The notes beneath the pieces are model-generated. The model did not search any database. It saw nothing but the letters and a program-made list of their open reading frames with translations, and was not told where the DNA came from. The position numbers and the translations under genes are program-made. Of a stretch of 64,000 nucleotides of DNA, positions 32,617 through 44,600 are shown one piece after another (position 1 is the stretch's first letter; every line of letters starts with the position of its first letter). Origin of the DNA: Manihot esculenta (taxonomy: Eukaryota; Streptophyta; Magnoliopsida; Malpighiales; Euphorbiaceae); NCBI RefSeq assembly GCF_001659605.2, contig NC_035170.2:27880020-27944019 (forward strand), in the 5' to 3' direction.

Positions 32617-34927
32617 AAAACAACAACAAGAAACATATAGGGAAACAAGAAGAAAGCCTACCATCGGTCTCTACGACGAGACACAGATACCCCTGGAGTA
32701 AAACTCCCGGGTTGGCTATACTGTCTGACTTTGCTGACCCTTCACTGCTTAAGCTGTGTCTACACTGAGTGTTTACCACTCTTGCTTGTACACAAACGAC
32801 CTGACTCTTTCATATGACTACTAACTTTTCTTTTCTTTGCCTTTTCTCAGCTTATTCGCACTCCTCTGGTTATACTAACTTGTACTTCTGACTACGGATC
32901 TTCCTTTCTCTTTGATGCTTCTCGGCTTAATAACTCTACGGAAATGTTAGATGACTTGGCTATCACGTTCTCTCTCTCTACTTACTTTCGATGTTATATT
33001 GTGACACATCACAATGAAACAGACATGCCCTGAAATTGCACTCAGCTTACAGAACTTGACCTCTATGCCATGTTCTCTGAAAATCTACAACATTTCGTAG
33101 ATAACGGGCATGCTTCTCTGTTTCTCTAAACTATTCTACGATTTTGCTGCGCACTCTGATCCTTGCCCGCTTTTCTTCTTCTTTACTATACTGGCTTCTT
33201 CTCTTTTGATCCCTTTTTTAACTACACTGGACTATCTCTAGCGCTCTAGCTCTCTAGCTCTCTAGCTATCTGTTTCTGTAGGATAACTTGAAAAGCAACT
33301 TCTGACTGAGGGCAGCTAACATCTCATCTGCCTCACCTAGGGCTGAGCAGTTTTACCCCTTACCTCTGGTTTAGACTCTTCACTATCATAAAGATCTCAC
33401 CTCTACGCAACTGCTAAATTGCCTTTTCTCTAACTGACTTTGGCCATATAGTTCCCAACTCTTAGATCTATTATGGAAAACAACCAGCTGCTACTAGCTG
33501 GTCCTATAGATCCTCCATTCTGCATGGGAACACCTGTCCTTGGTAGTGATTTTGTGCAACTAGTCACAGTTGTGACAAAATCTCAAGGTTTCATCCTTCG
33601 TTTCTCACAACGATACTGGAACACTCCAGGGTGTAGTACTAAGTCGGATAGAAGCCTTCTCTACCACGTTCACAACTGCTTTACTATCTCTTACATGCTA
33701 CAGGTACCATTTCAAAAGAAGAGATGAAGATGAATCTAGTCTCCATTCTCACTTAACTTTCAAACTCTACTGGGATAACATATAACACTCTTTCTCTTTT
33801 CCTGTCTATGAATACTGAGGCTGGTTCCCTGACCTGGCTATGCGCTCAAACAAGAGCAAGAAAACTCCTGACTAACTTCCCTAACGAATTCACGAGCCTG
33901 TAGGGTTGATATCAAACTTCTGGGTATGCTAAACTGTCCCCCTCTAAGGACTAACTCTGACCCATCCTAGCCTCTGAACTCTGAACTGTCCTACCTTGTC
34001 TTTGCAGACGTAGGTAGTACCTCGAGTAGCTAGCCAATCCGCCCTAGGTTGACATCACCAGTCACCCCTAGAACCATAAGGTCAGCTGGATTGCATCCAC
34101 TACTCTCACCATACGCAACAGACTCTGAACTGACCCGACAGACTGACTCTGCCACAGATGGATCACACTCGGGTCTACCAACCCAAAGAAAACACTCTAA
34201 GCCCAGAAGTTATCAAACCCCCCGCTATCTACGGCTCTCAAGATAACAGGGAAAGCAACATCAGGATCCACGATAACCTACACATCTGAACACCCTCAAG
34301 TGAACATATCTGACGTCACCGTGTTCGATGTGTTAGCCTCCTACTGAGTCAGGATGAAGATCCAAGCTAAAGCTAACGAATCTTCCTTCGGGAACCGACC
34401 AAAGAAAAGGAGAACTCTCTTCTCTTGCCTCAACCCCTGTCCTAAAACATGGCTAGAGCTCCAGGCTGAGTTACACTACTAGAAGTCATCTGCTGGGACT
34501 GTGCCAATCAGGGCCGCAGTAGGACACTCACATAACATGAGTCCTTCCTGCTCGCATCTATACATGCCGTAGTCCCATACTAACAGACCACTTTCGTGTA
34601 AACCCCACACCTCACGCATCCAGAACTATCTGAACCAGAGCTCATCGCCATCTAATCCCAGACTAAACTGAAATCTCCTTCTACACTTTCGTACTTTACC
34701 TTTATTCTATTCTGTTCTTTCTCTGCTCTATCTTATCTCATTTACTCTTTTCTTTGCTTACTTTTCTCTTACTTACTTTTCTTCTTTTTCTTACTCTGCA
34801 CTTTCTTACGCTATTCTCTGCCTTATTTCTTTACTTGAGGTCTACACTCAGAGATGAGAGATCACTCTCTCTCTACCTGGATTTCAAAGCCACGGCTATA
34901 GCTCTCGAGCTTTTTCCTGGCTCACCT
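32617..34927 (-). other. Non-coding 3' internal region of element E
   Basis: No sustained open frame. Pieces correspond to the 3' region of array C (for example near 33610 and 34040-34095). Pyrimidine-rich tracts dominate 34680-34830. It probably represents a decayed protease and pol region plus 3' leader. Confidence 0.6.
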
Positions 34928-36430
34928 TTAACAAAACACTCGTCTCTGAACCTTTATCTCTGAACATCTAACTCTACTATACCTTATTATTCTCACATCA
35001 ACTGATATTCTATTACTGTCCAGAAAACCACACACATCAGAACACGCAAAAGTGAGCTTACCTGGCACCACTGTGTTCGGTGTGTCTGTCTCTGGCTGAA
35101 CCTGGGTGAAAATCTGAGCCGGAACTAACGGACTTCCACTTAAGGCACCTCCGGAAGAAGGGACTATCCCTCTTTCTCTATCTCTGCCCTGTACTGAGGT
35201 TGGAGCTTCTGGTGGACTTCTATTATCTGAGGGTGTCTGCGGGAACTGTACGGATACGGTCATAATGGGACACTCTCGTACCATGTGCCCCTCCTGTCCG
35301 CACCTGAAACATGCTGTTGTCCCAGCCCGACATACACCTTTGTGCCTCCTACCGCACTTCACACATCTAGAACTATCCCAACCAGAACTCGAACCCTCGC
35401 GACAACCTATGCCAAACTTTACCCTATTCCAAAACTCTCTTTTCTTTGACCCTTTCAGGCCTCTCACTTTCTTTTTATTCTTTGCAGCAGCTTCACCCAA
35501 AGGAAAACGATCACTAGTCTCTGGGTCATTTTCTATACTCATGTTTTCTGTCTGCCCTGGCTGCTCACAGTCACTCTCTTTATGCTCCCTTGAGCTATCT
35601 GAACAAGCCCATCCTGCAAACTCTATAGCAAACTGTTCCCAGGATAAGCTTTCTACCCTCGGGTCCACATACTGGTTGAACCATTCCCTTGCCTTCTCAC
35701 ATTTCAATGTAACCCCTGCCATCTGTATGGCTCTACTCTCATTAGCTCCCAACTCATCGGTTATCAGCTTAACCATTCTAAGATACTCAACAGGGTCATC
35801 ACCAGTCTCAAATTTGGGAACATCCAACCTCAAATAAGCTGTCATCTGCACCATACTTTCCCCAGGTGAACTAGGCTTGGGTGTTTGGACAATTGGGGCT
35901 ACTGGTTCTCCTGGTGGTGGAGGAGGTGCAACATTCCCTGAGGTAGGGTTTGCTAAACTTGGATAACCAAAGAAGGGTGGAAACATGGTATACTGTGGAT
36001 GTGGCGGTGGATATGGCGGATAAAAGGAAGGATAAGGCATAAAGGTGGGATATGGGTTATATCTAGGAAACTCTGATGTACCTCTCATCAGGTACTCTGC
36101 CCCCCACTGGTAGGGTGGATACTGAGGTGGAACAAATCTCGAGGCCTGAGTGCCTCCTTGGGACTCACCCAAATCTCCCCCCAACCTACTCCTGCCAAAG
36201 CTACCATCTCTACTCTGCTCATTCTCCTCTATTTCTCTCATAAACCCTGACATACCACTCTGGACAACTCCCCTTCTACTCTCATCAACAGACCTTCTAG
36301 GGTCCCTTGATGTACCTTCTCTGCTTATACTATCTGATGTTGCCCTTTGCAGAACGGGGAGATGAGCATCCATGTCCTCATCCTCCGGCGGAGCTCCTGT
36401 CAATCTAACAGATCGACGAGTTCCTCTCAT
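34928..36430 (-). CDS. Gag of element E with shortened capsid domain
   Basis: 500 codons from the ATG at 36430 (MRGTRRSVRLTG), which matches D's Gag start and follows an acceptor-like CTTTTCAG; the frame is open upstream to 36505. The N-terminus and a Pro/Tyr-rich middle (PYPSFYPPYPPPHPQ) match D. The capsid domain begins FETGDDPVEYLRMVK and is recognisable to about WEQFAIEFAGWA, then diverges and jumps to the basic linker, losing roughly the C-terminal third. CVKCGRRHKGVC and the knuckle [14 protein letters not shown] follow. The frame ends shortly after the position where D's protease begins. It may be a deletion derivative of a D-like Gag; function unproven. Confidence 0.75.
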   Translation of the reverse strand: MRGTRRSVRLTGAPPEDEDMDAHLPVLQRATSDSISREGTSRDPRRSVDESRRGVVQSGMSGFMREIEENEQSRDGSFGRSRLGGDLGESQGGTQASRFVPPQYPPYQWGAEYLMRGTSEFPRYNPYPTFMPYPSFYPPYPPPHPQYTMFPPFFGYPSLANPTSGNVAPPPPPGEPVAPIVQTPKPSSPGESMVQMTAYLRLDVPKFETGDDPVEYLRMVKLITDELGANESRAIQMAGVTLKCEKAREWFNQYVDPRVESLSWEQFAIEFAGWACSDSSREHKESDCEQPGQTENMSIENDPETSDRFPLGEAAAKNKKKVRGLKGSKKREFWNRVKFGIGCREGSSSGWDSSRCVKCGRRHKGVCRAGTTACFRCGQEGHMVRECPIMTVSVQFPQTPSDNRSPPEAPTSVQGRDRERGIVPSSGGALSGSPLVPAQIFTQVQPETDTPNTVVPGKLTFACSDVCGFLDSNRISVDVRIIRYSRVRCSEIKVQRRVFC

Positions 36431-36688
36431 CCTGCCTCTGAAAAGCACAACATCACACACAAAATCATCAAATGATCCATGTGAAAACACATGAATCCTT
36501 AACACATATCAAACATATCAATATTGCATATGCAACTAATCATGGCATTTCACATCAGCATGCAAAACAGGACTCCACATCCTATCCTAGTGGACATGAT
36601 TTTAACTTATTGTGCTTTCCTTCCTATACAAGACAATACCTCTTTCCGATGTGGGATATCCCAACACACCGTACTCTTGAGGCCCTAT

Positions 36689-36700
36689 GCTCTGATACCA
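36689..36700 (-). other. Primer binding site (initiator tRNA-Met), element E
   Basis: GCTCTGATACCA on the plus strand, complement of TGGTATCAGAGC, three bases from the 5' LTR at 36704. Confidence 0.9.
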
Positions 36701-36703
36701 ATC

Positions 36704-38972
36704 TGTAACGACCCGGAAACCGGTACCCCTCAGTAACGGTCCGAACCATCACTGGCACTAGGATCCAGATCGGCTTAAGGCCGCCGGGACCCGTAGCAAG
36801 CCGACTATACTCTCTGTGTACCTGATAAATCCCATACATGATACAAAGATACTCAACAATCCTGTAAAACTTTGTAGGCTTAACTACTGCTACTCAGACA
36901 TAGCAATCTGAAATGGCCCTCAGGGCCTATACCAGGGACTACTATCTGCTGTGGATCAAGGGAATGAAACCCTTTTAATCTGTAACACATTCCACTGGTA
37001 TCTCATCGAAGCCATACATTAAGCCTAACTCACACATTTCTCATCAAGAAACGTAAAACAGGATTCATGTACAGAGGATTAATCATACATCACACTATAG
37101 CAATGGTACTAGGAAAAGCACAAGTCTATCCAGTATACGACAGTACATATCTATACATTACATTACAACTAATCTTTTAATTACATCATGTCCACTACAC
37201 TATTACAGCATACATTCAAGCACAACTTTCCTCTGTACTCTTGCTGACTTTGACTTCCCATAGCTATCTCAGAACCTGCAAAACTGGGGTTAAGGGAGTG
37301 GGATGAGCTCTAGAGCCCAGTGAGGAGGAACAATAAAAACAGTTCATTCATTACATGCTCTCATGAAATGCATCACATCACAAACATAGCATCTCAAGGA
37401 TGAATTTGTCACCAATAACCCTTAACTACATGTTATAATAATGCCAACTGTGCCAAGGAGACTATGTCATCACCTGGTCTACACTTATCTCTCTGATATC
37501 ATAACATGACCAACTGTGCCAAGGAGACGAAGTCTCACCTGGTCTACACTTAACTCTGATTTGACAGCCCAGCTGTCTCACTCATAGTACCAGAAGCGAC
37601 CTGGACTATCCAGGGGCGACCTGGTATGGCTATCTCATGCCATAACTCTATATCTGCTCTCTGTCAAGGGCTAAGGATCATCCAACATTCATCCACAGGA
37701 ACAACAACATATGCAATGCATCATATTCGTGAATTCTAATGCAACACAACCTAATACATCACATGGCAGTTTATGATGCATGAATCATGCTAGAATCGTG
37801 TCATTTCTCAAAATAAAATATTCAGTTTAGTTCCACTCACCTCTAGCCAATGCTGGCTAACTCTGGGCCAACTCTAACTCTGGAGCCTCCTCGGTTCCTC
37901 GGTCCAATCCTACACAGATGGACGTAAATGAGGTACCAAACATACTCTAACATAACTATGAACAGCTCTCCAAAAACCCTCTAAAACATCACAAAACATG
38001 CATGCAAAACAAGCAAAGGAAGGCTGGACAGGGCACCTTCGGCAGCACCTTCGGCGGCCGAATGTCTCCTCCAGAGACGAAAGTCAGGCATGTTCGGCGG
38101 CCTAACTTGGACTTTCGGGGGCCGAACCTGAGTTTAGCCAGAACTCAGTTTCGTGCACAAGGACGCCTGCCAGTCCCTCCATCACCTGTTCAGACCTCAA
38201 CACATGCATTTAACCCTTCTAAAACATGCATAAACACTTCAACAAGCCTAAGGGAGCTTCAAATAACTTTAAACTCCAACAAACAAGCTCACAAGACACA
38301 CATCAAACATAAAGGATTCATAAACCCTATGATGCACATCTCATGCAACCTCATGCCTAGCTCCCTTTTCCCTTTACAAAACTCATAAAAACATCATAAG
38401 AACCATGGATCAACACTTACCTCTTGAAGAACAAAGGCTGAGATGATCCAAACTCAAAGATATGGAGAAACCAAGCTTCAAAAGCTTCAAACTCCAAAAC
38501 CTTGTTTAAAGCTCACAACTCTTCAAAACAAGGGTAAAACTCATTCAAACCGTGAAAGATTTGAAGAAAAACCATGAAAATACTTTAAGGAGATCAAGAC
38601 CTCACCTAGATCAGAAGGAGAGAAGAAACCTCCTCCTTTTTCTACCACTCGGTGCACTTATAGATGAGCAACCGCCTCAGGTTCGGCTGCCGAATCGCAT
38701 GCAAAACTATGCAACTTTCAGGGGCCGAACATAACCTTCGGGGGCCGAACATTGGGCACTTTAGGCGGCCGAACTTAACCTTAGGGGGCCGAACATGGCA
38801 AAATGCCTCCTTGGCCATATCTCTTCAAAACTCAATCCTTTTCTACGCTAAACCTTTAAAACACTTGCACATATTTTAGAAAACTTTCTCTTACCCTTCC
38901 AGAGACCTCTGACATCCTCGAACTCCCCCAGATGGTAGGAATTTCGATGTCTGAATCTAGCCGGGTATTACA
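36704..38972 (-). repeat. Element E 5' LTR
   Basis: Copy of 30311-32579 at offset 6393. Splice series on the minus strand: donor at 38420, acceptor at 37910, 69-nt exon 37909-37841, donor 37840, acceptor 37276. Motif arrays 38038-38128 and 38681-38793. Most differences from the other copy are G/A or C/T. Confidence 0.92.
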
Positions 38973-38977
38973 GCTTG

Positions 38978-39160
38978 GCTAAACATAAACATCTAAGATC
39001 ATGTACTAAAAAGGGATTAACATCACAGTATGGTCAAGCACAACTATAAACTTCCATAAGCATCATAACTTAACATATCCATATCATACTTTTACATGAC
39101 TGTACTAAACATAACATATTACATTTATTATGTCCACACTAGCTATTACATGACCATAAC
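38978..39160 (-). repeat. LTR F fragment 2
   Basis: Continuation of LTR F between E's right TSD (38973-38977) and D's left end. The last five bases, ATAAC (39156-39160), are the left TSD of D. Confidence 0.82.
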
Positions 39161-39519
39161 TGTAATACCCGGCTAGACTCCGGTATCGGAATTCCTACCG
39201 TGCGGTGGAACCTCGGATGTCGGAGACCTCTAGAAGGGTAGAATCATATTTTTATGAAATGTTTTCATGTTTTTAATGGTTTTAAGTATTAAATAAAATG
39301 AGTTTTTGCATGAAAATAGCATTGGAGGAAAACCCAGGTTCGGCTGCCGAAAGTCAAGTTCGGCCGCCGAACATGCATGTGTTTTGGAGGCACGTTAGGC
39401 CCCCGAAAGCATGAGTGAGGGGAAGTCCAGGTTCGGCCGCCGAAAGTCAAGTTCGGCCGCCGAACATTGCATGGATGCGGAGGCACATTCGGCCCCCGAA
39501 CGTGGCCTGGCCAGCCACC

Positions 39520-39528
39520 TATAAAAGG
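39520..39528 (+). promoter_or_regulatory. TATA box of element D 5' LTR
   Basis: TATAAAAGG within CCAGCCACCTATAAAAGGG, the best-formed promoter core in the window. The 3' LTR copy is 47162-47170. Confidence 0.85.
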
Positions 39529-39760
39529 GTCCCTTAGCCTAAAATGAGCGAGCTTTTTCTCCCCATTTCGGCCAAGGTGAGCATTCCGCCATCCTTCCCC
39601 AATCTTGAGTTTTTCCTTCCTTTTTCCATGATCTTTACAAGTTTATAACTTTGGTTTTGAAGATCTTTGAGCTTAGAACGAGTTTTGGAGCTTGGAGACC
39701 AAAAGTTGGAACTTCTCCCATCTCCAAGTTTAGATCTCCTCAACCCTCGATCTTCAAGAG

Positions 39761-40938
39761 GTAAGAGCCGATCTTAAGCTCAATGTATGATTTAAACAAG
39801 TTTTATGAAGTTTTAAGGGATAGAATGCATGTTAGGGCATATGTTGAACCTATGGGTTTTTGATGACTTTTTGAACAATGTAGCTTGATTGTGTGTGATT
39901 GAAGTGTTGTAGATGGGGTATATGCATGTTTGAGGCCCCTAGGAACTTGTATGCATGCTTTGGTTGAATAATATGCATGTTTGGAAGGTTTGGAGGCGAA
40001 ATGCACAAAGGAGCCAAGTTTCTGCCCTTTGGCAGAAACCAGGTTCGGCAGCCGAAGGCACTTTCGGCCGCCGAACATGGCTGGGGAGGCAGGCCTTTCG
40101 GCTGCCGAAGTTGCCCCCGAAAAGAGACTTTCGTCTCTGTCTGGGACTTTCGGCCGCCGAAGGTGCCGCCGAACCTACCTAAGTTTCGTCTCTGTCCAGG
40201 ACTTTCGGCCGCCGAAGGTGCCGCCGAAAGTGCCCTGTTCAGCCATTTCATGCATATCTCTATGTGATATTTTCAGGATGTTTTAGGGGGTTTTTGGGGA
40301 ATATTTTAGAGTTATGTTCAGGTATGTTTGGTCCCTCATTTGAGTCCACCTGTGTAGGTTCAGACCCGAGGAACCGAGGACCCCAGCAGTGAGTTCAGCT
40401 GCTTCGGTATTGTCAGAGTCAGCCAGAGGTGAGTGGAACTATAACTTAATCTTTTAAATTAAATGCTTTATCATGTTTCATGCATCATGATTATGCAATA
40501 GGATGATTGCATTAGTTTTCACGAATATGCCGCATTGCATAAATTGTTGTTGTTGTGGGTGAATGTCGGATGACCCAGTTAGTCCAAGACAGGAAGACCA
40601 GGCCCCATGCTACAGGCCTGGTACAGAGTAAACAAGTCCAGGCCCCAGTCTACAGGCCTGGCACAGAGTAAGGCACGGTTATGGGACTTGAAGACCAGGA
40701 GCCAGAGGAGGCCCTGGGAAAATGGTAAGTAATGTATGTTCTGACAGGAAAGACCAGGACCCCATTCTACAGGCCTGGCACAGAGTTAACTTGGACTAAT
40801 TGGTGACGAATTCGCCCAACCCTTATGTGAATTGTTTGTGTTATGATGCATTTCATAGAGCATAGTGTTGATGTGTTTTAATAGCTCTACTCACTGGGCT
40901 TTTAGCTCACCCCTCTCCCTTTTCCCCCAGGCTTACAG
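39761..40938 (+). other. Candidate two-intron splice cassette in element D 5' LTR
   Basis: Intron 1 39761-40357 opens AAGAG/GTAAGA and closes CTGTGTAG. The exon is 71 nt. Intron 2 40429-40938 opens CAGAG/GTGAGT and closes after a CCCTTTTCCCCCAG tract with GCTTACAG. The 3' LTR copy is 47403-48599, also with a 71-nt exon despite an indel in intron 1. Confidence 0.5.
40596..40790 (+). repeat. CCAGGCC...GGCCTGG hairpin repeat array in LTR D
   Basis: Three or four degenerate units. In the first, CCAGGCC (40598-40604) and GGCCTGG (40615-40621) form perfect 7-bp arms with a 10-nt loop. The second LTR copy is at 48257-48451. The array lies within candidate intron 2. Confidence 0.8.
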
Positions 40939-41404
40939 GTACAGGATATAGTACGGGAGTCCGGATAGAGTAAAGAAGTCATGCCTATGTAATAGCTAGC
41001 AATGGACATGATCAAATTGTAATGTAAAAGTACAGTATAGTTATGTAATGAGTTTTATGGATGTTAGTGTGTGCTTGACCATAGAATGTTGTATCCCTTT
41101 TTATACATGATCTTAGAGGTTTTGATGATGTTTATGTAAACCAGCTCAACACAGGTTATGTTACCCTTTGAGGGCACAGATGAGATCCCACAGAGGGATC
41201 AAAGTTATGTTCATATTTATGCACAGGTTGAGTTTGGTTGATGTTTATGGAAAGAAAAGTTTTAATTTTTATGCATGTTGTTGATCATGTATGGGATTAT
41301 ACAGGTTTACAGGTTTTATGTCAGGCTTGCTACGGGTCCCGGCGGCCTTAAGTCGACCCGGATCCTAGCGCCGGTAGCGGTCCGATTTTTGGGTCGTTAC
41401 AGAA

Positions 41405-41417
41405 TGGTATCAGAGCC
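41405..41417 (+). other. Primer binding site (initiator tRNA-Met), element D
   Basis: TGGTATCAGAGCC, three bases after the LTR, complementary to the initiator-tRNA-Met 3' end. It is the longest such match among the Tekay elements here. Confidence 0.93.
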
Positions 41418-41675
41418 CTAGGTTCATATGGTCGGACCTAGAGTGTCGGGCTCATAGAGGTTATAGAAGGTCAAGCACAATAGGAGAAGATCATGTCCAC
41501 TAGGATAGGATGTGGAGTCCTGTCTTGCATGATGATGTGAAATGCCATGACTTTATGCATGTGCATTAATGATATGCTATGATATGTGATGTATGTGATG
41601 CGGGTTCATGTGTGCCCACATGAACCATATGATGCTAATGTTGCTTGTGATGCGTACTGTTTTTCAGAAAACAGG

Positions 41676-44600
41676 ATGAGAGGAACTCGTCGATCAGCAA
41701 GATTGACTGGAGTACCACCTGAGGATGAGGGCATGAGCGCCCGTCCTCCTACATTGCCTAGGGCAATGTCAAGCAGGTCCAACAGGGACAGAGCAGTAAG
41801 AGACCCTAGAAGGTCGTTGGATCTGGGTAGAAGCAGATCAGTCAGAGGAACAGTTCAGGGAGGAGCGTCAGAGGATATGGGGGATGATATGGACGTAGAA
41901 CAGAGGAGGGATGGCAGTTTGGGAGTCAGTATGTCAGAAGAAGGGATGGGAGAATCCCAAGGAGGCACTCAGGCCTCGGGATTTGTACAGCCACCTCACT
42001 ACCCACATTTCTCACAACATCCCGGGTATTCGATGGGAGGTACATCGGATTACCTTAGTTTCACCCCTTATCCCACACAGATGCCATACCCACCTTACTA
42101 CCCACCATACTCTCCGTACCCAATGTATCCACCTCCACCCTACCATCCAAATCCAGCAAACCCTACCTCCGAAAATGTTGTACCACCTCCACCACCTGCA
42201 GAACCAGCAGCCCCAGTTGCTCAACCACCTAGACCTAGCTCAGCCAGTGGGAGCAAGGTTAAGATGACAGACTATATGAAGCTGGGTGCTCCCCAGTTTG
42301 AAACAGGTAATGATCCGTTCGTGTACTTGGAGCGGGTCAAGGCAATTACAGATGAGATAGGGGCGGATGACAGTAGAGCCATTCAGATGGCCGGGTTCAC
42401 GCTTAAGTGCAAAAAGGCACGGGAGTGGTTCAAAAATTATGTGAACCCGAGAGTGGACAACATGACTTGGGAAGAGTTTACAAACGAGTTTGCAGGATGG
42501 GCTTTCCCTGATAGTTCAAGGGAATTGAAGATGATAGAATTCGAGCAGTTGAGGCAAACTGATGACATGAGTGTAGACGAATATACCGATAGGTTTATGG
42601 AGTTGCTGCCATTTGCAGGGCAAGACCTTAGCACAGACCAGAAGAAGTCGAGGAGGTATATCATGAAGCTCCATCCCAGGTATTCCTCCTTGGTACAGTC
42701 AGCAGATAGAGAGAGTTTTCACGCCATAGTAGATATGGCTAGGAGAATGGAAGCTAGTGCCATCATTCAGGGGACAGTTAAGCAGACAGTGGCACAAGCT
42801 TCTGGTTCTAAAACTCCGGGTGGGGGAAAGTTAGATCCCTCTACCCTTAGTGCAGCAGCTTCAGGCAGTAAGAGATGGAGTAAACCCAAGGGTAAGAAGA
42901 ATAAGTTCTGGAACAAGGTTAAGTCCAGTCTGGGATTTGGAAGTGGCTTAAGCTCTGGTGCGGATAATGCAGTTTGTGCAAGGTGTGGTAGACCACACAA
43001 GGGAGTATGTCGGTTTGGGACAAACACCTGCTTCAGATGCGGTCAGGAGGGGCATATAGCTCGAGACTGTCCAAGAGCGGCCCCGATGGCTCAGTCCCAG
43101 CAGACAGCTTCAGGCAGTGTAGCGCAGCCAGCAGCTCCAGCCATGACTCAGGCCAGTGGCAGAGGCAGAGGGAGAGGAGCAGCCTCTTCTTCAGCGGGTT
43201 TCAGAGGTGAAGGTCCATCAGCCCCAGCACGGATCTTCACAAAGACACAGCAGGAGGCAGACGCATCCAACACCGTGGTGGCAGGTAATCTCGTCATTGG
43301 ATGTTCGGATGTATATGCATTGATGGACCCTGGTGCATCTCATTCTTTTATTGCCCCGAGGGCCGTAGAGAGGTTGGGATTGATGATCTCTGGGTTAGAG
43401 TGTCCTCTCTGGGTCAGTGGACCCAAGTGTGATCCATCAGTGGCAGAGTCAGTCTGTCAGTGTAGTCCAGTTTTTGTTGAGGGGAGATGCATGTCCGCCG
43501 ACCTAGTGGTTCTAGATTTGACAGATTTTGACGTCATTCTAGGGATGGACTGGTTATCTACCCATGGTGCTACCTTGGACTGCAGGGACAAGGTAGTCAG
43601 GTTCAGAGGTCAGGATGGATCAGAGGTCGTCTTCAGAGGAGACAGGAGGGGTACACCTAGAGGTATGATCTCAGCTCTTCAGGCTCGTAGGTTGCTTAGG
43701 AGGGGATGTCAGGGGTACTTGGCTCATGTGAGAGAGCTTAATAGTCAGGTTAGAGAGCCCGCCTCAGTGCCAGTGGTTAGAGAGTTCTTAGATGTGTTCC
43801 CAGACGAACTGCCAGGTTTACCACCTGCTAGGGAGATAGAGTTCGAGATAGAACTGATGCCTGGAACCCGACCGATCTCTATCCCTCCCTACAGGATGGC
43901 GCCAGCAGAATTGAAAGAGCTGAAGGAGCAGTTACAGGAGCTGGTAGACAAGGGCTTCATCCGACCGAGTACCTCACCCTGGGGTGCTCCGGTTTTGTTT
44001 GTGAGAAAGAAGAATGGATCCCTTAGACTTTGTATCGACTACAGGCAGTTGAACAAAGTCACTACCAAGAATAAGTACCCATTGCCAAGGATCGATGATC
44101 TATTCGACCAGCTAGCAGGAGCGGGTTGTTTCTCCAAAATAGATCTGAGATCGGGGTACCACCAGTTGAGGATCAGGGAAGAGGACGTTCCAAAGACGGC
44201 TTTCAGGACCAGATATGGGCATTTTGATTTCCTTGTAATGCCGTTCGGGTTAACTAACGCCCCTGCAGCATTCATGGACCTCATGAACAGAGTGTTTAGC
44301 CAGTACCTGGATCACTTTGTTATTGTCTTCATAGATGATATCTTAGTGTATTCCAGGAGTGCAGAGGAACATGCCCATCATCTGAGGTTGGTTCTACAGA
44401 CCTTGAGGGAGCATGGCTTGTATGCCAAGTTCTCCAAGTGTGAGTTCTGGCTAAGGAGCATTTCGTTCTTGGGGCATGTAGTGTCAGAGAATGGTATAGA
44501 GGTAGACCCCAAGAAGACAGAGACTGTGGCTAACTGGCCTAGACCCACTTCAGTGATAGAGATCAGGAGTTTCTTGGGTTTGGCAGGTTACTACAGGAGG

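Larger units (their letters stand above)
30311..38972 (-). mobile_element. Element E: non-autonomous Tekay element with truncated Gag
   Basis: LTRs 30311-32579 and 36704-38972 are each 2269 bp, with about eight substitutions by eye. The perfect TSD GCTTG lies at 30306-30310 and 38973-38977. On the minus strand: 5' LTR, primer site 36689-36700, Gag 36430 to 34928, non-coding to 32617, hairpin and purine tract, 3' LTR. No pol. It is inserted in LTR F. Confidence 0.93.
39161..41401 (+). repeat. Element D 5' LTR (2241 bp)
   Basis: TGTAATACCCGG to GGTCGTTACA. U3 motif cluster 39341-39510, including TTCGGCCCCCGAA variants; TATA box 39520-39528; donors at 39577 and 39761; acceptor ending 40357; 71-nt exon 40358-40428; donor 40429; acceptor ending 40938; downstream motif array 40043-40230. 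Confidence 0.95.

Noticed and set aside
33473..33727. Small frames in the 3' part of element E (33473-33727, 34049-34246, 34754-34963)
   Set aside because: Short and without domains; they overlap sequence homologous to non-coding array C internals.
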